Origin: Leptasterias polaris
Lineage: Eukaryota; Echinodermata; Asteroidea; Forcipulatida; Asteriidae
Length of the DNA stretch: 64,000 nt
Reading direction: 5' to 3'
NCBI GenBank assembly: GCA_037783415.1
Contig: JAZGTN010000070.1
Location: 10,248,501 to 10,312,500 of the forward strand
This document shows, piece after piece, positions 1-10,496 of this stretch. The position numbers and the translations under genes were made by a program. Under the pieces are notes generated by a model that worked only from the letters and a program-made list of their open reading frames with translations, was not told the DNA's origin and made no database searches. Position 1 is the first letter of the stretch, and the number at the start of each line of letters is the position of its first letter.

Positions 1-110
1 TAGCACATTTGGCGTAGGGATAAACACACAGTATGTTATTAAAATATAATACGCATATTGATCTATACCCCGCTGCATATTTAATACATCCATGCCCAAC
101 TGAGTGAATA

Positions 111-1055
111 TGTTGGGCGCGATCGGTCAATCTGCACGATCAACCGATCGCGCTGCGCTATTGAAAGATCTATTGTTAGCGCAGCAATCGGTCGATCGCG
201 CAACAATCGGTCGATCGCGCAACGAACATCTTTGCGCGATCGACTGATCGCGCTACGAGTAATATTTGCGCGATCGATCGATCGATCGTGCGAGACGAAA
301 CGGTGTGAAAGGCAATTCTGTCCGGCGGGGGATTTTTGCTATGAATAGTCATATGAAATTAATCTATTAAATTATGTCTATAAAATATAACCTATAATAA
401 CCTTTAAACCCTATAATATTAGCCTATTAAATCATAGGGAAAAGGAACTTGTGCAAATTTTGTATAATTTTTATGTCCATTACTTGGATTTCTTCAGATT
501 TTTATTAAGATTAAGGGAACATCGCGCAGAAAACATTCTCGCACCGATTGATCTCCATTGATCTCCATTGATCTCCATTGATCTCCATTGGATCTATATT
601 ATTAATATTATTTTGTGCCGATGTCACGGGGTATTCTGTCCTCCGGTTTTCCTGTCCACCGTACGGTAATTTAACATGGGCTGAAGGAATTTTATTCAAA
701 TTTTATTCAAAAAGATGGAATTTGTACAAAATTCGCCGTATGGGAGGACAAAATCCCCCGCCGGACAGAATTCGCACGATCGACCGATCGCGCAAAACCA
801 TTGTTGCACGATCGGTCGATCGCGCAAAACCATTCTTCCTGCACGATAGGTCGATCGCGCAAAACCATTCCTGCACAATCGGCCAATCGCGCAAAACCAT
901 TCCTGCACAATCGGCCGATCGCGCAAAACCATTCCTGCACGATCGATCGATCGCGCAAAGATGTTCGTTGCGCGATCGACCGATTGTTGCGCGATCGACC
1001 GATTGCTGCGCGAACAATAGATCTTTCAATAGCGCCCAACCGATCGCGCCCAACA
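111..1055. repeat. Fold-back element with GATCG-rich inverted arms
   Basis: The left arm begins at 111 with TGTTGGGCGCGATCGG and ends near 339. The right arm (about 745-1055) is its reverse complement, ending GCGCCCAACA. The shared landmarks, GAAAGATCTATTGTT and TCCGGCGGGGGATTTT, occur in mirror order. The arms are made of runs of CGATCG. The right arm also carries about six tandem units of 32-34 bp (774-955, GATCGCGCAAAACCATTCC), mostly absent from the left arm. The centre contains a 10-11 bp tandem repeat (GATCTCCATT, about 549-592). The open frames here are repeat artefacts. It lies in the presumed upstream intron or flank of SLCO-A. Confidence 0.75.
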
Positions 1056-2015
1056 AATACAACCTTGTAATAGAACTAATAATGACCTCCACACACCGTG
1101 GAATGAATGAGCTTGCCGAAAGAGAGTGTTTTGATATACACACGACATAATAATACAGGATTGGTAGAGGTGACAAAAAATCATTGCAGACGGGGTTCAT
1201 ATTTTGTGTGATCAACTGTATACATGAAAATGACAAACCTTTAACATGTTTCGCATTATCTGTTGTGTGTGAGTCTGGAGAAAATAGTGAAAAACCATGC
1301 ACAATTTTCAGCATGTAAACACATTGTAACAACCAAAATCAGGTTTCAAGAAAACTGACGCAGTTTTCTCAAGTATGACCTCAATTCAGAGGGAAATATT
1401 TCACAGAAAAAATTGTTCTAGATATAAACTTCATAATCAGTAAGCCTTCAGACTAAAATTAAAGAACGATGTTTTTTTATCCAAGTTTAAGTTTCATTGG
1501 TGAAATAGATCATTCGATTTCATTAGGCTGCAAAACTCATTCAATTTCGTAAAAGCCATCAGTAAGATTCAACTTAAGAATGGTCAAAAGGCAGTCATGA
1601 ATGCCTATTAATGAAACAGAATGACTCAAACGAAACTGAATGAGAAACACGAAATCACGTGTGCACGAAAAAGAAATTGAATGCATTATAGGCCTAATAG
1701 CTCAAAAGAATCCCTAGTTTGAGTGAATAAGGGTCAAAAACATGAATTGGAATTCATTATAATGAAATTGATTGAATTTTTCCTCAAAATTGGCCGGGAA
1801 AACCTATATTATAATAGGCCTATGTTTTGATATAAAATGTAACGATTGCATCGGAAATAAAGAATATCATTTTTGTTTTTACCCGGAACAATGAAACACT
1901 TTCCCCGCAGAACAGTGTCAACCGGAATCGTCGATATCAAGAATGAACCTTCATTTCTCGATATTGGCTTAATTGATAATATTGTGTGCCATTATTTATA
2001 TATTTTTGGCTGCAG
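1056..2015. other. Presumed SLCO-A intron, no gene seen
   Basis: AT-rich sequence with degenerate copies of TTCATT/AATGAA motifs between about 1470 and 1770. I see no exon. It ends at the acceptor TTTTTGGCTGCAG, directly before the first visible SLCO-A exon. Confidence 0.5.
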
Positions 2016-5000
2016 ATCATAAGAAAGTTCTTGCTGCAAGAGTTGCTGAAAACCAGAAAGGGACAGACTTTGAAGCCCGCAGTGATTCAGGTATGGATGC
2101 ATCATAAACGACTGTACATTAGATAGCCTACAGGTCATACTAAAGGCAAAGTATGCCTTTGGGTTTTTGAAGCGTTCGAGTGTTTTAATCCTATATATAA
2201 ATGTTGATATAGGCCTATACAATAAAACTAACCTGTGAAAATTTCATTTCAAAAGGTCGCGTTTTTGAGATATCGCCGAAACTCTGGAGCGAATGTGTCC
2301 ATGCAGGAAAAATAATCCCTAACAGGAATACACAATCTGAGAAGCGTTTCTGTCAGATTCAAACATCGGGGCATAAAAACTGAAGTGAAATGGTTCTCAA
2401 ATTGCTTTATACTATAGAAAGCTGCCGTAGGCTTCTAACCAATAGGTTTGTATTGCCATTAATGTTAAGAGTGATTAAGGCCAGTAAACAAAGTAAATAA
2501 ACCAACGAACCAAAAACTAAACCGATTTTCAATTACTGCATACAAGGAAGGAATTTTGTTTGGCTTCCTCCAACCATGTCGATACAAAACACAATCGAAA
2601 CAGATGAAAGATGAGGGCTTGTTGAGACACATTTGGAAATAAGTGTAGCCAATACCCTAAAATGAATGGTTCCAAGGTCATTGAGTTCCTATTATTTAGG
2701 GATTATTCTTCTTGCATGGATATACTCGCTCCAGTTTTTTGGCGATTACCACCTTTTGAAATGAAAATTTCACAGGTTAGTTTTGCTGTATATAATTAAC
2801 ATTAACAAAGGATTAAAACAATCAATCGGTTCCATAAAACAAAGGTATACTTTTTTGCCTTAAACCCAACCTGTAATGAGATGGCATATCTATAGATCTA
2901 GTGGATCATAGGGCCTACATGTATAGGAACGGGAAATTTCAGCCATCCCTTATTGGTATACTCTCGTAAAAAAAAAAAAAAGTAAACACATTCCCATCCA
3001 TTGACGTAAAATGTATGTCTTTGACGGTCAATCGTGGACTTTTGTGTTTACACGCAGGGGTGATTGGAAGTGTGAAGGATTTCCCCAAGGCCCTGTGGAC
3101 ACTCTTCAAGAATCTGCCCTTCATGTTTATCAACTTGGGCCTCGTGACGGAGTGGATGATTCTCTCCAGTATAGCTACATTCGGACCCAAGTTTTTAGAG
3201 TCACAATTCAATTTAACATCGGGTTTCTCAGCAATCTTAGCTGGTAAGTACCGCCATGTACCCCTTCAAATTCTAAGCAGTACCAAATTCGAAGCCTTAT
3301 TTTGATTGGTGGATTGTAGGTCACGTGGCATTCATGAATCAACCACAATAGGCCGTTCAAGTCTCGCTTGAAGGAGACAAACTCGCGCGCTTTAATTAAC
3401 GGGTCCAAAATGTTGAAATACGCGCAAGACTTGCGCAGTACAATGCATTTTTCCTCTATCCCTATTCACTAAACTGCACGGTAGACCACATGCGTTATAC
3501 ACGACTGGGCCCAATGCTCTACTTACCGCCGAATTCTGCACTTGCGATCACCATTCTTGCAGCTTTAATCATTGCTTTCATTGCACAACTTATTGCACTC
3601 CAATAAATATTGCACTTAATAATTATATTGCACAACATATTTTCCCTCCACCGTGCAGGTGTCATCACAATCCCATCTGGGCTTCTTGGAGCTCTAATCG
3701 GCGGGTACGTCGTCAAGAGATACAAGCTCAAGTTTCTGGGTCAGATCCGGTTGTGTTGCGTGACGCTCTTTATCTCCCTATTTCTCATGGTTGGCTTCAT
3801 ATTCAACTGCTCTAGTCTTAAATTTGCTGGTGTTAACACGTTATATCAAAACACGTGAGTATCTCTGCCTGCTTGTTTCGACCATCATTGTTAATTTGTC
3901 ATACATGTAGAAGATTTTACAAAGTCAGCGAACCATCTCGGAGGAAGACGAGCACAGCCTATGGAAACGTCAAGTTGTTAGACCACAGATTCTTTTTGGA
4001 ACCACCACAGCTTATGAGAGATGTCTTCAAATGCTGGCTTCGAAAATAATTGACAGCTCCAAGATTATTTGTTCACCATGCAAATTGTTCTTAATAGTAT
4101 TGACAATTAAATCCAAAAGATAGCTAATTTCAAGGTTTTGAACTAATACCGTATCTCGTGTCGATCAACGCCCTCATTAGGTTAAAATTAAAACATGTCA
4201 CTTATTACATGCCTCGTTCATAAAGATTGCCATCTTGGTTTTCGTTTATTTTCATGGCAGAACACGGTCTGCAATGGGAACAACATTTTGACTCGACCGT
4301 ATGTTCCGCTGGTTGTTTTCCTAAAGACTTTAAAAACAGATCGCTACTCACTACTCACTACTAAGTGTTGATGATCAAATCTTTAAAAAAATTCGATAAT
4401 GAGCAGTAAGCCAATTGCGAGTTTGATTTCAAATAACGTCTGGTACAACGACTTGTTTATCACAATTTACCTCTTTAATTTGAATTCCTCAGACTATTAT
4501 GTCATGGTTTGGGGCAAAATTTTGTATAGCAATCTTCAGAGGAGCAGTTCAATAGTTTGCGGATACCAAAAGTGTACCCGGCCTTTAAGCCTTTTCGAAA
4601 TCAACACACTTCGGTTGGCCTTATTAAATTATTATCAAATACGAATTTTTGTCGGTATACGATTTTCAAACAGATTGATGTTTCCTTAGCCCACTGTGCC
4701 AAACACATTCATTCCAAATTGTGTTCGTGTGTTTGCCTTCCTTATTGCTAGCAGTGTAAGCAGAAGTTTGCCCCTAATCATGTCACACAGCAATTATCTA
4801 TAGTCACTGGAATTCAAATTTAAGCGGTAAATTGCGACTGAGCAAATCATTGTTCCCCACATTATTCAAATCTAACTCGCAATGGCTGGTTTCAAACAGA
4901 ACACTTTCAACGAGATTTGAAGGCAATGTGCTCCTTTTAACTACAATTTGTTTTTGGTTTCTATAACTGCTATTTTTGGTTTTCTCTGCTTTAGTTATAA

Positions 5001-8000
5001 TATGGTTTTTTTTCTTTCAACATCAGCCCCCCCGTTCTGTGTATTGCCTTTTCTACAGAGCCCCCACTGATAGACCTACGCTGTATAAATAATACTTAAT
5101 AATAATAATGATCTACTCACTGTTGTCATAGATCATTGCCGTACCAAGGCGAGTTCAACCTTGACGCTGAATGTAACGCGGGCTGCGTTTGCGACACGTC
5201 ATACAATCCGGTTTGCGGTTCAAACAACATCATGTATTACTCGTCTTGCTACGCTGGATGCGCGGTAAATGCCGGCAAGAACGCGGAAGGATACCAGGTA
5301 AGGTAGAGAGCAGAGTGAACAAGTTTTGGTGAGATCTATTTTTCTTCTCTTTGTTAGTCAGGGTGCCCAAACGTTGTAGCTCTAGTGGCTCCTAGACGTG
5401 ATTTATTTGAACCGTTCTTACAAACTTGTTGGTCAAATCAAGTAGAGGCAGGGTATACCTTTGGTAATTGTCAAAGACCAAAATCCCACTTGGTGTATCC
5501 CAACATATGCATTAAAAAACTGTGAGAATTTGGGCTCAATTGGTCATCTTGCAAGAAAACAATGAAAGAAAAACACCCCAATTGTTGCATAGAATTGTGT
5601 GCTTTCAGATGCCTAAGAAACTCTTCATGCCTGACGCCTTTCTCAGATTCAAATTTTGGGGTTAAACAAATGACGTCTTTCTCTAAAACCACATAACTTA
5701 AAAGGGTGTGGTTTCTAGCAATGTTTTGTCATTTCAACGGCTCTCCAGTGCTCAGTACCAAGGACGTTGTTTAAGTCATTAACTTGTGGAGTAATTACCT
5801 GTTTGTCTTGGAATTACATGATGTTTTTTTCCCTGCACGATGTCGTCATCCTGCGCTAATTATTTAACTCTATCATCATTGTTTTGTTAACCATCAGAAT
5901 TATACAGATTGCGCCTGCATTTCACCAAATGATTCAGACACCACGAGTTTTGCAGTGGGTGGTAAGTGCGAAGACGACTGCTCGACCATGTGGGTATTTG
6001 TCGCACTCGTATTCTCAATGGCTCTCTTCACATTCATTGCTGTTGTACCAACGATTACAGCGACAATAAGGTCAGTGTTCAGTCCGCATGTGCATATGTG
6101 TAACTTCTATTTTCGACTGTATAGACCATGTTACCTTTGTTTACAGAGTAGTGACCTTGTACATTCTAATGCATTTCCTGACAGGCAAGATACTACACTG
6201 GCCATATGGGAAGATTTACATTTTGTGTCATAATTTTCACATAAATTCAAGAGTTACAAAAGCAGCAGCTGTACAGCTTTTGAGATGTCCCCCATTTTCT
6301 TCATATCAAAAGTTGAGAAAAAGTAGACGGTGCAATCTCCATAAAATATAAGGTTGATTGTTTTCTTCTATTGAGCTGCGTAGAAACTGTGCCTGCAGGA
6401 AGTCCAGGCTCTGTGGCTCTTTTGTAAACATGTGATGTCGCAGGTCACATGGTCTATATTTTGAAAGTGTTATTCAGCATTTTTTTAATGTTTATGTTAT
6501 TTTATAAATGATTCAAGACTTGAATGGTTGTGCACTTTAAAAATTACAAGGTCAGAATTGACCCGGATTCCAAGTTGCTGGCGGGGACTGACTCGCGGAA
6601 TCTGTTTGTAACTAACCTGGGCCCAATTTCATAGAGCTGCTTAAACAGAAAACACTGCTTAACAATCGTCTGCTAAGCAGAAATGAGCAGGATACCTGTC
6701 AAATATTGTACATGCAACATGGTAGATTGGCTGGTATGAGTGGTAACTTTACTCTGGTAAGAATAATTTTGTTGTGCTTAGCTACTTTTTGTGCTTAAGC
6801 AGATCCATGAAATTGGGCCATGGGTCCAATTTCATAGAGCTGCTTAAGCTGAAAATAATGCTTAAAATGTGCTAAGCAATAGTAAGCAGGACGCCAGTCA
6901 CAAATTGTAAATGTGGTATGGTATTTTCGGTGGTAACCTTACTCTGATAAAAGCATATTAATGTTGTTGTGCTTAGCTACTTTTTGTGCTTAAGCAGCTC
7001 TATGAAATTGGACCCTGAAACTCTGTCAAACTTACGTAGAATCAGAAATCTACATTTGTAACCAATTTCCAGGTCAGTCAGCGAATTGAATGGGGAGTCC
7101 CGGTCTATAAGTCTTTCCCATGAAATATGCTAATTACATTCACGCATCATGCGGACACCATTGATTGGCAAATGCCACGGAGTTGTCCAATAGGCAGACG
7201 CACAAACGCGTATGCGTCAAACCACCATCGGTCCCATAAAATTTGCATACTTCAAGGGAAGGTCCATTCTGACCCGGGAGCTTTTAAAGTGTGTAACATT
7301 ACGTGTTTTGGGTGTGCACCTTTTGTTGCAATAAATCAATGCTTGTCAACTCGCTCCTTCTCAGTCAGTGTGATTTCTCGAAAAAGTTATTTGAAAAGCA
7401 GCCATTGTTAAAAAAGTTCTTGTTAGAATATCTATGACTAGTTTTTGTTTCTAACCCCATCTTCGTATACACTTCATTATCCAGGTGTGTTTCGCATTCA
7501 CAACGTGCCTTCGCTCTTGGTGTTCAGTCACTAATTTACCGCGCAGCAGGTAAGTCTTATTAGACGTCTAGAACCACCCACCTTCGTCTCCCAATGATTA
7601 ATTTATCGCAGACTTGAGATGTTCTCGCCATGCCATTACTTAATTGACTGTCAAAGAAACTGTTTTAATTGTGTTGCTTACACTGCAAAAACTGGGGCGT
7701 TAGATTGACATCATGGGTGTTGTCACACAAAAAAAATTAACAATAATATCTGCAAAACAATTACACTGGTGTTTTTTTTAACACCCTATGATGTTAATTT
7801 TGATTCTCTCTTTGGTTTCTTTATGTGACAACACCGAGGGTGTCACCCCATTTTTGCAGTGTACGAATACAACTCGTACAATAACAGCAGATGTTTTACA
7901 AGGGAATCTAGTTACCACTTTATACAAAATAATCCAAGTCTGGAAAACGTAAGTTTGCTGCTGGCATGGATTCAATTTATTCAATGACCTGCCTGTGACA

Positions 8001-9245
8001 ATTAAACACACTTCGCCTCCAACTCTATAGCCAGTTTTAATACCAGTATACAAGAACTTCAGATTTTAATGTAGGTCTATGTTACATGTAGGGCTTCTGC
8101 TATTGTTGTTGTTGTTGTTGTTGTGGTTGCTGCTGCTGTTTTATTTTTGTTTACCCTTATGGGTACCAAGGTGCATTTTCAAATATTACTTTATATTTTC
8201 ATATATTCTGGTTTATTCCGGTTGACAAGAATATTATTATTAATATTTTTATTGTCCTTGAATCTTATTGTAATGAATTGATTTTATCAACCTTGCCTCA
8301 CTTTATATATTCACTGAGAAATATATTTGTATTTTTTCGTACAATTAATTATATTTGAATATTAATTAATGTTTGTCACTGCTGGGCACCTTTGAAAAAA
8401 AGGGTTTCACTGAAAGGTTTCCTCAGGTTAAATAATGAAAACAAAAATTTAATAAAAGTGTGGTACGTTTGTCTACAAGCTTTGCTTCCTAATGGATCCA
8501 TTTGCAGTATTACATTTTTGCTTTATTCTCATCTCTATGAGTTAATTTACATATTTAAATCGCGCTCGCTGCAAAAACTGGGTGTTAAAATTGATACCAT
8601 TGGTGTTTTCACATAAAGATAACAAAGAGAGAATCAAAATTAACATCTTATGGTGTTAAAATAACACCAATGTAATTTTTTTTGGCAGAAATTAGTGTTA
8701 TTTTAACATCCTATGGTGTAAAATTTGATTCTTTTGGGGTGTCTTGACAACACCCATGGTCAGTTTTAACATCCCAGTTTTTTGCAGTGTGTTGTTGGTT
8801 TACTATCTTTGGTTAAATAGTGTGGAATAAAAACAAACTAAAGCTTAAAGAAAACTTGCTGTATTGACTCAAAACATTTCCATTGTCCATTCAAAATGTT
8901 AAAGTGAAACCGACAATTTGAATTTCTGCTCGTGTTATTTCAACAGGCACCGTACCAGGGCCGATCATTTTCGGTACCATCATCGACAAGTCCTGCGTCC
9001 TGTGGGAGAACTCTTGCGGTGACTCCCGACAGTGCTGGCTGTACGACAACACGTCCATGAGCATCAACGTGTTCATCCTACTGGCGTCACTCAAGCTGTG
9101 CTCTGTCATATTCTACGTAACGTGTGCCTTGTCATATAGGCCGCCCCCTGTCGTCGTGGACGGCGAAGCTGCGCACGTGAAAACGCCGTCGTACAATAAG
9201 AAGCAGGAAGTCAGCACGGTGTCTACACAAAATACAGAAATGTAA
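2016..9245 (+). CDS. SLCO-A: OATP-type organic anion transporter, 3' part (5' exons outside window)
   Basis: Seven exons join in frame: 2016-2090, 3058-3243, 3659-3854, 5132-5297, 5898-6070, 7485-7549 and 8947-9245, giving 385 residues to the TAA stop. All borders are AG/GT. The product is a multi-pass plasma-membrane carrier of the SLCO family, which exchanges amphipathic organic anions. Family marks seen are FGPKFLESQFNLT after a membrane helix, a cysteine-rich Kazal-like extracellular loop (exon 5132-5297, with CNAGCVC and NPVCGSN, continued by CACI and GKCEDDC in the next exon), the helix WVFVALVFSMALFTFIAVVP, the short exon with RAFALGVQSLIYR, and GPIIFGTIIDKSCVLW in the last exon. The tail of about 40 residues is polar and cytosolic. 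The first six or so helices and the start codon are missing, because the first visible exon encodes the central cytosolic loop. It converges on SLCO-B. The family call is firm, the substrate unknown. Confidence 0.9.
2224..2784. mobile_element. Inverted-repeat element (about 561 bp) in SLCO-A intron
   Basis: The left end AAAACTAACCTGTGAAA is mirrored by TTTCACAGGTTAGTTTT at the right end. The imperfect inverted arms reach about 95 bp, and both contain a CTGGAGCGA block and AATAATCCCTAA. No coding capacity is seen, so it is a MITE-like non-autonomous DNA element. The superfamily is not assigned. Confidence 0.75.
5452..5800. mobile_element. Decayed inverted-repeat element, same family as 25445-25817
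   Basis: It shares long stretches with the better copy at 25445-25817, for example ACTTGGTGTATCCCAACATA and GGGCTCAATTGGTCATC. The left terminus is damaged and the right end reads AGTAATTACC. It lies in the SLCO-A intron after the Kazal exon. Confidence 0.7.
6619..6819. mobile_element. MITE with GGGCCCAATTTCATAGAGC ends, copy 1
   Basis: The terminal inverted repeats are GGGCCCAATTTCATAGAGCT and its mirror ending ATGAAATTGGGCC. The inner part is rich in GCTTAAGCAG/CTGCTTAAGC motifs. No coding capacity. It sits head to tail with copy 2. Confidence 0.8.
6822..7015. mobile_element. MITE with GGGTCCAATTTCATAGAGC ends, copy 2
   Basis: A second member of the same family, starting two bases after copy 1. 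The ends GGGTCCAATTTCATAGAGC and GCTCTATGAAATTGGACCC are perfect mirrors. Confidence 0.8.
7110..7266. mobile_element. MITE with CTTTCCCATGAAATATGC ends, copy 1
   Basis: Short element related to the copies at 12276 and 14433. It shares CCCATGAAATATGCTAATTA at the left, while the right end GGGAAGGTCC is degenerate. Confidence 0.65.
7679..7863. mobile_element. MITE with TACACTGCAAAA ends
   Basis: The termini TACACTGCAAAAACTGGGG and CCCCATTTTTGCAGTGTA are inverted. The interior repeats GTGTT and AACACC motifs. The terminal TACACTG is shared with the large element at 55380-58449. A related, damaged copy follows at 8568-8790. Confidence 0.75.
8103..8140. repeat. TTG/TGC microsatellite
   Basis: A run of about seven TTG triplets followed by a short TGC run, in the last intron of SLCO-A. 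Confidence 0.8.
8568..8790. mobile_element. MITE related to 7679-7863
   Basis: The left end GCTGCAAAAACTGGGTGTT is mutated relative to CACTGC. The right end CCCAGTTTTTTGCAGTGT is intact. The interior holds three AACACC/GGTGTT blocks, as in the copy 700 bp upstream. Confidence 0.7.
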
Positions 9246-9395
9246 ATTCAGTCGAGACTCCGTTTTGTGTTGAACACTAAAGCTATTTTTATTTTAGGTT
9301 TTGAATCCTGTTTATTAATGAATTAGGGAAAGTATTGTGATACTGGGCATCAATACCATGTCAGCTGCTTAATTAGCAAGTCACAGCTTGCATCT

Positions 9396-9569
9396 GGGCC
9401 CAATTTCATAGGTCTGCTTAAGCAGAACATTTTGCTGATGAGTTTAGTGCTAAGCAAAACGTAGCAGGATACCAGTCGAAGATGGTGCATGTGACTTTGC
9501 ACTTTCAATGGCTGGTAATGTCATTGTCCTTTGCTACTTGTTGTGCTTATAGCAACTCTGAAAGTGGGC
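9396..9569. mobile_element. MITE with GGGCCCAATTTCATAG ends, copy 3
   Basis: Starts GGGCCCAATTTCATAGGTCTG and ends in the degenerate mirror AACTCTGAAAGTGGGCT. It has the same interior words as copies 1 and 2 (TGCTAAGC, GCAGGATACCAGTC). It lies 150 bp after the SLCO-A stop, probably in or next to its 3' UTR. Confidence 0.75.
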
Positions 9570-9679
9570 TCTTTCTTTTTCATTTCTTCAGCTAAGCCTT
9601 TGTTTCCCAGGTGTATCGAGCATCAAAACAGAACAATGGCCACGGGTATTACAAAAGTACCGTATATTTAAATAGAGAC

Positions 9680-9759
9680 AAACAGAAATGCAAATGAGCG
9701 AAACAGAAATGCAAATGAGCGAAACAGAAATGCAAATGAGCGAAACAGAAATGCAAATG
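9680..9759. repeat. 21-bp minisatellite, four units, each with an ATGCAAAT octamer
   Basis: Four units of AACAGAAATGCAAATGAGCGA, nearly perfect, about 435 bp downstream of the SLCO-A stop. Each unit contains the exact POU-factor octamer ATGCAAAT, spaced 21 bp apart. A possible polyadenylation signal AATAAA lies at 9857-9862. Confidence 0.9.
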
Positions 9760-10137
9760 CGGAAATAATTCGAAACATTCAAGAAAGTTTCTGTATTCCT
9801 TATATTTTAAATGTTCGTTACTGATGACACCAAAATTTATAATATTCCAAATGATAAATAAAGCGCTTAGTCTGTTCACTGTGAATAATTGTTTTCAAGA
9901 AGCTCCGATCGGAATCAACTCCAGGGGGTGGAGTTACAAAAAGATTGTAAATGCAATCGTTTTAACACTGTAGTACACTTCCTAAGATTTGGATCCATGT
10001 TTCAGACTTGTTTCGTCATGCATTTACTCTCATCCATGTACCAACAGGGATTCGTTGTTTCTAATGCACATAGACCATAACGCAGTCTTGGTATGTGTTC
10101 CCTTAAGTTGCCATTCATTCTAATTCACAAGGGACTT

Positions 10138-10496
10138 AAAGGTCCTGTACACTATTGGTAAGATCGAAAAACACAAATGTTCACAGATTCACACATAACT
10201 TACATGATTTAAAGTAACTAATGGTAGAAAGGGTTCCTTAAAATATTTCTGCCTAAAATGCTATCGTTTCTGAGAAATGAGTAAAACAATAGTTGTTATC
10301 GCGCGCGATAATAAACTCGATGTTTGAAAAACAGAAAACACATAAGGTCTCTTTTCACTATTTTCTCGTGACCTCGATGACCAATTGAGCTCAAATTTTC
10401 ACAGGTTTGTTATTTCATGTATGTGGTTGATTACACAAAACATGAACACTGTCTGTGATTATTTTGTCAGCTCTGCCAATCCTGTATAATACCTTT
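10138..10496. mobile_element. Inverted-repeat element of the AAAGG..CTGKACACT family
   Basis: The left end AAAGGTCCTGTACACTATTGGTAA resembles the left end of the element at 25445. The right end is CCTGTATAATACCTTT. An internal GAGCTCAAATTTTCACAGG resembles family members in inverse orientation. Non-coding. Confidence 0.65.

Noticed and set aside
578..1332. Long open frames on both strands
   Set aside because: They are made of the 33-bp GATCG-rich tandem repeat and inverted arms. Arginine/serine-rich repeats arise in any frame.
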